This document shows positions 7,204-13,418 of a stretch of DNA of 18,592 bases, in pieces. This DNA comes from CAIOGI01 sp964631035 (GTDB taxonomy: Bacteria; Patescibacteriota; Minisyncoccia; Phycocordibacterales; PALSA-1337), in contig CAZVVX010000012.1 of assembly GCA_964631035.1 (NCBI GenBank), positions 1 through 18,592 on the forward strand. Direction: 5' to 3'. The first letter of the stretch is position 1. Every line of letters starts with the position of its first letter. Made by a program: the position numbers and the translations under genes. The notes beneath the pieces were generated by a model. That model was given only the letters and a program-made list of their open reading frames with translations. It did not search any database and was not told the DNA's origin.

Positions 7204-7245
7204 ACAGATATTAATTAAAAATAATGTGGGTACATCACTTTTGAT

Positions 7246-7254
7246 ATTGTATCA
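7246..7254 (-). promoter_or_regulatory. recA: Extended -10 promoter of recA-efp
   Basis: On the minus strand TGATACAAT is a TGN extended -10 with TACAAT. Initiation near 7239 gives a leader of roughly 35 bases before the recA ATG. The -35 region is not recognisable. The element lies directly after the stop codon of the preceding small gene. Confidence 0.5.
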
Positions 7255-7264
7255 TTATTTAATT

Positions 7265-7630
7265 TTATTTTAGATAGACAAGTTCGAGTTTGTATTCAAT
7301 AGTTCTTTTAAATCTATCTTGGGCCGATAACAGAGAAATATTGTATCCTGGAGCCAATAGTATTATTTCTTTGAAATTTCCTTCTCTGTCTATAAGTACT
7401 GGCTTGTTATTAATGTATAAATCCTTAATTCTCTCAACTTTACCAACAATCATTATGCTTGATGTAGATACAGAAGAGCCATTTTGGGGTTCTGTTATTG
7501 TAATATTCGGTCCTTTAAGGAAATCATAAGATTCAAATAGGGCATAACCAAAAATTATTGCAAATCCCAATATAAATATACCAATCCTTATTATGTTTTT
7601 TGTATTTTCACGATTGACCACTTTGTTCAT
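7265..7630 (-). CDS. Membrane-anchored protein with a glucodextranase-B-like beta domain
   Basis: A 121-residue protein with one transmembrane helix at about residues 14-33 (IIRIGIFILGFAIIFGYALF) after a short basic N-terminus. The extracellular beta domain reads ITITEPQNGSSV...SIMIVGKV, then INNKPVLIDREGNFKEIILLAPGYN and a final strand with QDRFKRTIEYKLELVY. This layout (ITSP-x-DG, then i-x-G-x, then N-G-x-V-x-VD-x-x-G-x-F) matches the small Ig-like domain known from glucodextranase domain B, common in predicted Patescibacteria envelope proteins. The start overlaps the 3' end of ftsK by 23 bases in another frame, so translation is probably coupled to FtsK. A weak purine run (AAGAGA) sits before the ATG. 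The function is unknown; a link to the cell-division envelope is only suggested by context. Confidence 0.75.
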   Translation of the reverse strand: MNKVVNRENTKNIIRIGIFILGFAIIFGYALFESYDFLKGPNITITEPQNGSSVSTSSIMIVGKVERIKDLYINNKPVLIDREGNFKEIILLAPGYNISLLSAQDRFKRTIEYKLELVYLK

Positions 7631-9869
7631 TGTCTCTTATATCGTCGTTATCATTTCCATCAATAGAATCACCAGAACCATTATTTGCATCTGATACTCC
7701 ATAAACCTCTCTTGGTTTTGAACCATTTGCTGGACCTACTACTCCTTTTTCCTCTAGTAAATCAATTATTTTTGCTGCTCTTGAATATCCTATACCAAGT
7801 TTTCTTTGTAACCATGATGTGGATGCTTTACCACTTGATACAACTATTTCTTTTGCTTGTGACAACAATTCATCCTCATCACCAAGATCTGCGCTGTCAG
7901 AGTCAAAATTTGCTTCAAAAATAGCATCTTTACCTGGTTCGTTGGATGTTAGATTGATCTCACTCATTATCTCATCCTTATAAGTATCTGCTAAGTATTT
8001 AACAACCTTCTTTACTTCTGTTTCTGTAATATATGCTGACTGAAGACGCTGTGGCTTAGCCATTTCTCCTCCAAGATATAGCATATCTCCAGCTCCTAGG
8101 AGTTTCTCTGCGCCTCCTGTATCTAGAATCGTTCTAGAGTCTATCTGTGAGGAGACCTGCAGTGCAACTCTTGTTGGAACATTGGCTTTTATAAGTCCAG
8201 TAATAACATTAACACTTGGTCTTTGGGTTGAAACAATTAAATGTATACCTATAGCACGACTCATTTGGGCTAGTCTAACTATAGCTGATTCTAATTCTCT
8301 AGGATATGTCTGCATAATATCTGCCAATTCATCCAGAACAATAACTATATATGGCATTGATTCAGGTAATGTCTCTTCAGAATTTTTATTTCTCTTTTTA
8401 TTCTCTACCGCAGGACTAACAATATTTTTGTGATATGAATCAATATCTCTAACACTACACTTCTCTAGTAGATCATATCTTCTACTCATCTCTTTTGCTG
8501 CCCATTTCAATGCTAGTATTGCTTTCTTTGCATCTGTAATAACTGGAGTGAGTAAATGGGGGATCTTGTTGTATAAAGTTAGCTCCACTCTTTTAGGATC
8601 TATCATTATGAACTTTAAATTCTCTGGTGAATTTCTGAATAATAGAGAATTAATAATCGCATGAATTGTTACTGATTTACCAGATCCTGTAGCACCAGCA
8701 ATAAGCATATGAGGAGCTTTGGCAAGATTTGAGAAATATGATTTACCAGATATACCTTTACCAAGTGAGATCAATAGTGGCTTCTCAGATTCTTGATATT
8801 CCTCTGAGCCCAATAGGGTAGCGAGACCCACAGTAGTCTTTGTGGTATTAGGTATTTCTATGCCTACAAGTGATTTGCCTGGTATAGGTGCCTCTATTCT
8901 TATTGGGTGAGCTGCTAGTGCTAGCGCTAGGTCATTGTTAAGTGCAACAATCTTTGAAAGTTTAACTCCCTCAGCAGGTTTTAGGGCATATCTAGTTACC
9001 GATGGTCCTATTGATATTTCATCCATTTCAACGCTTATACCGAAATTCTGAAGTGTTCTTTTTATTATATTTGCATTTGCTTTGATATCTCCTGTTTCTG
9101 CCTTACCCTTATCTCTTTCAAGAAGACTAAGTGGTGGTGGAACAAATGGTGTAAGACTATATGAAGAGATCATCTTTATATCACCTTCCTCATCTTTACT
9201 TATTTTCTCAGGTTTTTTCTTTTGATCTGCATTAGATTGAATATTTTCTTTCTTAGTTCTATCTTCTATATCTTTTATTACTTTTTCAATTTTATTCTCT
9301 GACTCAATCTCTGCATTCTCACCATTATTCATTTCGTCATTTGAATCTAGGATCTCTGATTTTTTGAACCAATTCCAGAACTTTAAATGTTCAACAGTAA
9401 AATGAATATCTAGTACAAGTAGTACGGATATAGCTATAAAAGATATTAATATTATTGCTGTTGCATATACATCAAGCAATGAGACTAGGGGAGAGGATAT
9501 CCATCTACCAAATACACCACCCTGATGAACAACAAGTAGATCTATTAGTCCAAGTCCAGAAAAAAAGAAAAGTAGTATACCAATCATTTTAGCAGCATCA
9601 AAATCTCTTTTTGATCCTTTTAGAAATGAGATAGCAAGCATTACAAATGATATCGGTAATAGGAAATAACCAAAGCCAAACCATCCCTTCAAGAAATTGT
9701 AGACGTATTTACCAACAGGATCAGCCAAATGAAATGGAGCCAACATGGCTAGTATTGCTCCAACAAAAAATAGTATTGAAAATACTGCCTGCAACGTTTC
9801 CTTTTTTACATCAGTTTTTATTTTAAATTTATCAACAGTATTGTCTTTAGATTTTTTTTTAATAGCCAT
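7608..9869 (-). CDS. ftsK: DNA translocase FtsK/SpoIIIE
   Basis: FtsK pumps chromosomal DNA through the division septum and coordinates dimer resolution. At 753 residues it resembles SpoIIIE more than the long E. coli FtsK. There are four hydrophobic segments in the N-terminal 160 residues (about 26-45, 65-83, 94-113, 135-155). A charged Lys/Glu linker runs from about 165 to 235 and the motor domain follows, with Walker A GATGSGKS at 392-399 and Walker B IVIVLDELAD at 508-517. The C-terminal winged-helix gamma domain (about 660-725, SWLQRKLGIGYSRAAKIIDLLE) normally reads KOPS sequences. A Gly/Asp/Asn-rich tail ends the protein. It uses TGA as stop. A dyad and extended -10 sit directly upstream, and the 121-residue membrane protein follows with overlap. 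Confidence 0.97.
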   Translation of the reverse strand: MAIKKKSKDNTVDKFKIKTDVKKETLQAVFSILFFVGAILAMLAPFHLADPVGKYVYNFLKGWFGFGYFLLPISFVMLAISFLKGSKRDFDAAKMIGILLFFFSGLGLIDLLVVHQGGVFGRWISSPLVSLLDVYATAIILISFIAISVLLVLDIHFTVEHLKFWNWFKKSEILDSNDEMNNGENAEIESENKIEKVIKDIEDRTKKENIQSNADQKKKPEKISKDEEGDIKMISSYSLTPFVPPPLSLLERDKGKAETGDIKANANIIKRTLQNFGISVEMDEISIGPSVTRYALKPAEGVKLSKIVALNNDLALALAAHPIRIEAPIPGKSLVGIEIPNTTKTTVGLATLLGSEEYQESEKPLLISLGKGISGKSYFSNLAKAPHMLIAGATGSGKSVTIHAIINSLLFRNSPENLKFIMIDPKRVELTLYNKIPHLLTPVITDAKKAILALKWAAKEMSRRYDLLEKCSVRDIDSYHKNIVSPAVENKKRNKNSEETLPESMPYIVIVLDELADIMQTYPRELESAIVRLAQMSRAIGIHLIVSTQRPSVNVITGLIKANVPTRVALQVSSQIDSRTILDTGGAEKLLGAGDMLYLGGEMAKPQRLQSAYITETEVKKVVKYLADTYKDEIMSEINLTSNEPGKDAIFEANFDSDSADLGDEDELLSQAKEIVVSSGKASTSWLQRKLGIGYSRAAKIIDLLEEKGVVGPANGSKPREVYGVSDANNGSGDSIDGNDNDDIRDNEQSGQS

Positions 9870-9875
9870 TGTTTA

Positions 9876-9884
9876 ATAATAACA
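9876..9884 (-). promoter_or_regulatory. ftsK: Extended -10 promoter of ftsK, nearly leaderless
   Basis: On the minus strand TGTTATTAT is a TGN extended -10 with TATTAT. Only 6 bases separate it from the ftsK ATG, so initiation would fall at or next to the start codon and the mRNA would be leaderless. Confidence 0.45.
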
Positions 9885-9885
9885 T

Positions 9886-9904
9886 ATGTATTGATTCAAT
9901 ACAT
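9886..9904. promoter_or_regulatory. Perfect inverted repeat upstream of ftsK (operator candidate)
   Basis: ATGTATTG, three bases, CAATACAT: an 8-base perfect dyad immediately upstream of the extended -10 of ftsK, where a repressor or activator would overlap the -35 zone. As DNA it is an operator candidate; as RNA it would be outside the predicted transcript. It also lies about 30 bases before the divergent -35 at 9932. Confidence 0.5.
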
Positions 9905-9931
9905 GGAAGTGTGTCATAGAGTTAATTTAAC

Positions 9932-9961
9932 TTTACATAAGGACAATGACTTTTATATAAT
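9932..9961 (+). promoter_or_regulatory. Sigma-70-type promoter of the 239-residue HTH gene
   Basis: TTTACA (9932-9937), an 18-base spacer, and a perfect TATAAT (9956-9961). Initiation near 9968 gives a leader of about 74 bases. The spacer and leader hold repeats of AAGGACA/AAAGAC and a 15-base dyad, GACTTTGTAAAAGTC at 10009-10023, which may be operator sites. Confidence 0.7.
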
Positions 9962-10041
9962 AGACAGTAATGAAAATTAAGGACAAATATGTATAAGACA
10001 CAATAAAAGACTTTGTAAAAGTCATAAAATATATAAAAGAC

Positions 10042-10761
10042 ATGAAAGACATTTTTAATAATCATAAGGAGATAGGACTATTTAATAATGGTGATTATTT
10101 GGTGTATTCATTTAAAAAGACAGAGAAGATAGTGTCCGCTATATATTTGATAACAAGTCTTGTAAAAGACAGTGAGCCATTAAAATGGGAATTAAGGGAA
10201 TTGTCCATGACCTTAGTATCTCTCGTTACAACTCTCAATAGTTCTGAACCTGTTGATAAGAATATAGTTTTTCAAAATTATTTTTCTGCATGTGTACAGA
10301 TTATTCAATTTTTAAAAATATCAAATAAATCATCACACATTTCAGATATGAATTGTTCTGTTATTGTTAAGGAGATTGAAATGTTAATGGATTTTTTGAA
10401 GGATCAGTCAAAATTGGCGAGTCACACAGCTGGGTATATTTTATCGGACAGTTTTTTTGAAACTGATCATATTGATACTAGTGTTAGAGCAGTTAATAAG
10501 GTCACGGATTATAATAACAAGTCTGTTGCTGATTCTATTGTAAAAGACAGTAAGTTGGTGATAAAGGACAAGAAGAATTCTAGGAGAGATAGCATTATTG
10601 ATCTTCTTAGGAAAAGGTCAGATTTGACTATTAAGGATTTCACAAAAGTGATTCTGGATTGCAGTGAGAAGACTATTCAGAGGGAGTTACTTGATCTAGT
10701 GGATAAGGGTTTGGTAAAGAGGAAAGGTGAGAGAAGATGGAGTACCTATTCTCTTATATAG
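10042..10761 (+). CDS. Uncharacterised protein with C-terminal winged-helix DNA-binding domain
   Basis: A 239-residue protein that I do not assign to a named family. Residues 1-135 are mostly helical and include KKTEKIVSAIYLITSLV, followed by EPLKWELRELSMTLVSL; similar sequences occur among unnamed Patescibacteria proteins. A polar linker covers about 136-178. Residues 180-239 look like a DeoR-like winged helix: RRDSIIDLLRKRSDLTIKDF, then CSEKTIQRELLDLVDKGLVK and a wing ending RRWSTYSLI. A role as a transcription factor is inferred. It is transcribed divergently from ftsK. Its own leader carries several RRGAC repeats and a dyad, so autoregulation is plausible. The start ATG 10042 has no Shine-Dalgarno. 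The gene is followed by no clear terminator. Confidence 0.75.
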   Translation: MKDIFNNHKEIGLFNNGDYLVYSFKKTEKIVSAIYLITSLVKDSEPLKWELRELSMTLVSLVTTLNSSEPVDKNIVFQNYFSACVQIIQFLKISNKSSHISDMNCSVIVKEIEMLMDFLKDQSKLASHTAGYILSDSFFETDHIDTSVRAVNKVTDYNNKSVADSIVKDSKLVIKDKKNSRRDSIIDLLRKRSDLTIKDFTKVILDCSEKTIQRELLDLVDKGLVKRKGERRWSTYSLI

Positions 10762-10787
10762 GTTAGTATTCAGATTCATTTGAAACT

Positions 10788-10816
10788 TTGACTTTTTTCA
10801 CTATTTGGTATAGTAT
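10788..10816 (+). promoter_or_regulatory. Upstream promoter (P1) of the surface-protein gene
   Basis: TTGACT (10788-10793), 17 bases, TAGTAT (10811-10816). It lies 27 bases after the preceding stop and would give a leader of about 330 bases before the ATG at 11151. Confidence 0.55.
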
Positions 10817-10847
10817 ACGGAAGTGATTTCTAGTCCTGAAAAGCTAG

Positions 10848-10856
10848 TTATCCACA
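10848..10856 (+). promoter_or_regulatory. Perfect single DnaA box
   Basis: TTATCCACA equals the strong DnaA-box consensus. It sits between two promoters of the surface-protein gene. It stands alone here, with no dnaA/dnaN neighbours and no cluster, so it is not an origin; chance occurrence is possible. Confidence 0.35.
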
Positions 10857-10864
10857 TGATAATT

Positions 10865-10894
10865 TTGCAGTTGCTTTGCTTGTCAAGGTATAAT
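10865..10894 (+). promoter_or_regulatory. Main promoter (P2) of the surface-protein gene
   Basis: TTGCAG (10865-10870), an 18-base spacer, perfect TATAAT (10889-10894). Initiation near 10901 places a boxA-like sequence at the very start of a leader of about 250 bases. Two more TATAAT sequences (10917-10922 and 10930-10935) follow, with TTGACA at 10910 too close for standard spacing. Confidence 0.6.
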
Positions 10895-10903
10895 GAACTG
10901 CGA

Positions 10904-10916
10904 GGTTCTTTGACAA
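10904..10916 (+). promoter_or_regulatory. boxA-like antitermination sequence in mRNA leader
   Basis: GGTTCTTTGACAA closely resembles boxA of rRNA leaders (E. coli TGCTCTTTAACAA; Gram-positive GTTCTTTGAAAAC type), where NusB-S10 loads. No rRNA follows; the next gene is the surface protein. It coincides with a TTGACA hexamer, so a plain -35 is the alternative reading. Confidence 0.4.
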
Positions 10917-10981
10917 TATAATATAGCAATATAATTTCAGATTTACTTATTCAGTTACGGTTAGTTAATGAAAGAATTCAG

Positions 10982-11042
10982 ACTAATTCCCCTCGAAGCT
11001 ACTTTTTCTGGCTTGTGTCGATATATAAGCAGAAAAATTAGT
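10982..11042 (+). other. Long hairpin in the surface-protein mRNA leader
   Basis: TTTTTCT plus GCTT (11003-11014, one bulged G) pairs with AAGC plus AGAAAAA (11027-11037), 11 base pairs with a 12-base loop. An outer ACTAAT (10982-10987) can pair with ATTAGT (11037-11042). The rest of the leader to 11150 is AT-rich with many TTAG units and shows no further structure. A stabilising 5' stem loop, as in mRNAs of abundant surface proteins, is a reasonable reading. Confidence 0.45.
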
Positions 11043-11150
11043 GATAGTTAGATTATTAGTTTAGTTAGTATTAGTTAGTTTAGATAAGATTATTTCAAAA
11101 CATTATTAATTAAAAGAAATACTTTTATCTTTAAAATTATAAACATTATT

Positions 11151-13043
11151 ATGAAGAAATTTTTAATCGCAAGTATTGTTGCATTGACAGTAGCGCTTGT
11201 AGGAGCAGCTTCTGCTAACGCAGCATTCAACACAAACCTAAGTGTTGGTAGTACAGGTTCAGATGTTGCAGCATTACAAACATGGCTTATTAGTAAGGGA
11301 TTCAGTATTCCTTCTATAGCTTCAGGTGCAGCAACACCAGGATACTTTGGACAGCAAACAAAGGCAGCAGTGATTGCTTACCAGGCTAGTGTTAAGCTTC
11401 CTACAACAGGATTCGTAGGACCACTTACACGAGGTATGCTTAATGGAGGTACAACAGGAAGTACAGCTACAACAGCTATGACACTTCCATTTACTTGCCC
11501 AGCTGGTTATACAGCACCAGTAGGATGGGTATGCCCAGGCACAACATCAACACCAGCTACTCCTGTAACACCTGGAGTTATAACAACACCTGGTCTTGAG
11601 GGTACACTTTCAGCAACACAATCAAATGCTGGAGTTGCATCATCAATATACGAGAACGATATGAAGGCACCAGTTCTTGGTATAAAGTTGGAGGCAAAGA
11701 GTTCAGATATCAATGTTCAGAGAGTTAAGTTGAGTCTTGGTACAGATACAAAGATCTTTAACAAGATCTTCTCAAAGGTATATGTAATGGAAGGATCAAC
11801 TGTACTTGGTTCATCAGATCTTAATTCATCAACAGTTGTAAAGGATGGAAGTACATACTACATCACTGTAACTGGTATGAATTTCGTTGTTCCTAGAAAT
11901 GGATCAAAAACAATAATGATTGCATTTGATGTTAAGCCAACAATCGATTCAACAGATATTGATACAGAGACATATCCAGTTGCTATAGCAACAGATGGTA
12001 TTAGAGGACAAGATGGAGCAGGTATTGACCAATACGCTGGCAGTACTTCTATCACAAGAACTCCAAATATTTCATCTGATCTAGCTGATAGTGCAACATT
12101 GACACTTTCTCTAAACACATCAAGTCCAAAGAAGAGTGATGTTATGGCTACTCAGGGTTCATCAGAGAATGAACTTGATAGACTTCCATTGCTTGTATTT
12201 GATGCAAAGGCAGAGAAGGATGCAGTTAAGATTACTGATATAAGAATCGGAGTTGTAAAGTCAGGATCTGGAGGAGCTACAGCTACAACAGCTTACCTAT
12301 ACGAAGGTTCAACAGAGCTTGATAATGCAACTATTACAAGTGGTGTGGCAACATTCAGTGATTTCGACTATGTTGTTCCAAGAGATACAACAAAGACATT
12401 CACAGTTAAGGTTGACGTAACAAGTGCTAATGCAGTTGATGCAAGATTCTATGCTATAGCTTCAACTACAGTATCAGCTGATCTTGTTTCTGAGAACAGT
12501 AGAGGTGATTCAATCACAGAGAGTGGTTCAGCTACTGGACAAACTATTGGTGTAAGAAACGTTGGAGCAGAGGTATCTCTAGTTTCAAAGTCAATTCAAA
12601 CTAATGGTGCTCCACAAACAAGTGGTTCAAACAACATAGCTACTTCATCTTTGACAGCTCAATTCGTTGTTAGAGTAAAGGCAGTTGGAGGTGCTCTATC
12701 ATTCGGTACAGCAGCTTCTACAACACCTATGTTTGATACAACAACAAGCACATTCAGAGTATATAGAAACTCTGTAAATGCTGGTATCAGTTCATACGCA
12801 ACATCAACTGACTTCGCAACTCCATCTGGAATACAAGAATCTAACAATTCTTGGACTCTACCAGAGGGTCAAACAGTTGAGATTCCAGTTACATTCAAGA
12901 TCCTAGGACGAAGTTCAACAGCTCCTCTTACAGACGGTATCTACTCAGTTGGTCTAGAGGGTATTCAACCAAATGCTAGATATGCATCTACATTCATGGC
13001 TGGAGAGGCTGATTGGAGAACAACAGGAGTTGCATTCCCATAA
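11151..13043 (+). CDS. Exported peptidoglycan-binding surface (S-layer-like) protein
   Basis: A 630-residue secreted protein. The signal peptide MKKFLIASIVALTVALVGAA is followed by a probable cut after SANA (residue 24). Residues about 30-97 form a PG_binding_1 domain: SVGSTGSDVAALQTWLISKG, then YFGQQTKAAVIAYQASVKLP and FVGPLTRGML. A linker with two Cys-Pro-Gly-like sites and a Thr/Pro-rich run leads at about 150 into a long all-beta Thr/Ser-rich region with recurring immunoglobulin-like strands. It carries no catalytic motif. The design suits a wall-anchored surface-layer or adhesin subunit. Strong expression is indicated by codon choice (24 of 26 Lys codons are AAG by my count, unlike neighbouring genes), stacked promoters, a structured leader and a good terminator. 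It is monocistronic. The exact role is inferred. Confidence 0.85.
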   Translation: MKKFLIASIVALTVALVGAASANAAFNTNLSVGSTGSDVAALQTWLISKGFSIPSIASGAATPGYFGQQTKAAVIAYQASVKLPTTGFVGPLTRGMLNGGTTGSTATTAMTLPFTCPAGYTAPVGWVCPGTTSTPATPVTPGVITTPGLEGTLSATQSNAGVASSIYENDMKAPVLGIKLEAKSSDINVQRVKLSLGTDTKIFNKIFSKVYVMEGSTVLGSSDLNSSTVVKDGSTYYITVTGMNFVVPRNGSKTIMIAFDVKPTIDSTDIDTETYPVAIATDGIRGQDGAGIDQYAGSTSITRTPNISSDLADSATLTLSLNTSSPKKSDVMATQGSSENELDRLPLLVFDAKAEKDAVKITDIRIGVVKSGSGGATATTAYLYEGSTELDNATITSGVATFSDFDYVVPRDTTKTFTVKVDVTSANAVDARFYAIASTTVSADLVSENSRGDSITESGSATGQTIGVRNVGAEVSLVSKSIQTNGAPQTSGSNNIATSSLTAQFVVRVKAVGGALSFGTAASTTPMFDTTTSTFRVYRNSVNAGISSYATSTDFATPSGIQESNNSWTLPEGQTVEIPVTFKILGRSSTAPLTDGIYSVGLEGIQPNARYASTFMAGEADWRTTGVAFP

Positions 13044-13083
13044 TCGACTATTCATCTCCTAGCAACGGGTTACAAAGTTGTAC

Positions 13084-13116
13084 AAAAACCACCTTAACGG
13101 GTGGTTTTTGTTTTTT
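13084..13116 (+). terminator. Strong rho-independent terminator after the surface-protein gene
   Basis: AAAAACCACC (13084-13093) pairs with GGTGGTTTTT (13100-13109) around a 6-base loop. It is followed by G and six Ts. Confidence 0.9.
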
Positions 13117-13130
13117 ATTGCAAAAAATTT

Positions 13131-13139
13131 TGTTATAAT
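13131..13139 (+). promoter_or_regulatory. Extended -10 promoter of the 49-residue membrane protein gene
   Basis: TGTTATAAT is a perfect extended -10. The ATG at 13149 is 9 bases downstream, so the mRNA would be nearly leaderless. No good -35 is seen. Confidence 0.55.
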
Positions 13140-13148
13140 TTCTTATAT

Positions 13149-13298
13149 ATGGTTAATCCATTCAATAAAGTTTTCTTTAGATTAGTTCTGGGTTTTACTG
13201 TGATTCTTGCTTTCAGTTGTGCTCTATTGTTCTTTGTTACAAAATATAATATTTATCTTGACACTAAGTCTATTATCGCTGATAAAGCTGCACAATAA
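13149..13298 (+). CDS. Small single-pass membrane protein, unknown function
   Basis: A 49-residue protein starting MVNPFNKVFFRLVLGFTVIL. One hydrophobic helix covers about residues 10-32 (FRLVLGFTVILAFSCALLFF), with a basic N-terminal side and a short polar C-terminal part (YLDTKSIIADKAAQ) probably outside the cytoplasm. The frame is open further upstream to 13101, but that start lies inside the terminator of the previous gene. ATG 13149 sits 9 bases after a perfect extended -10. I do not recognise the family. It lies between two exported proteins, so an envelope role is possible but unsupported. It ends 14 residues after the helix region with AAQ and a TAA. Confidence 0.6.
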   Translation: MVNPFNKVFFRLVLGFTVILAFSCALLFFVTKYNIYLDTKSIIADKAAQ

Positions 13299-13349
13299 AT
13301 AAATAATTTTACTTTTTCAAATATCTATTGTTGAATGGTGTTTTTTGGT

Positions 13350-13389
13350 ACTTTTCTTAAGCTTTTCTTAATACCTGTTTTTGTATGAT
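13350..13389 (+). promoter_or_regulatory. Promoter of the lipase-like gene with 11-base direct-repeat box (copy 3)
   Basis: CTTAAG (13356-13361), 5 bases, CTTAAT (13367-13372), 11 bases, TATGAT (13384-13389). The box covers the place of a -35 hexamer, which is otherwise lacking, as at PhoB-type activator-dependent promoters. Initiation near 13396 leaves about 23 bases before ATG 13419. The 27 bases 13350-13376 equal those of copy 2. Confidence 0.6.
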
Positions 13390-13418
13390 AGGAGCATTAT
13401 TATTTAATTAAATTATAT

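Noticed and set aside
10848..10940. Replication origin near the DnaA box and AT-rich stretch
   Set aside because: There is only one DnaA box, with no dnaA, dnaN or other origin-linked genes. The AT-rich part is explained by promoters.
11041..11085. TTAG-rich run as a tandem repeat or CRISPR-like array
   Set aside because: The units are irregular and very short, with no spacer pattern. It is better described as low-complexity leader.
11507..12847. Minus-strand open frames inside the surface-protein gene
   Set aside because: They are shadows of a strongly coding plus-strand gene with biased codons, without promoters or recognisable products.
13101..13148. Longer version of the small membrane protein starting at 13101
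   Set aside because: That start lies inside the terminator hairpin of the previous gene and upstream of the promoter at 13131-13139.
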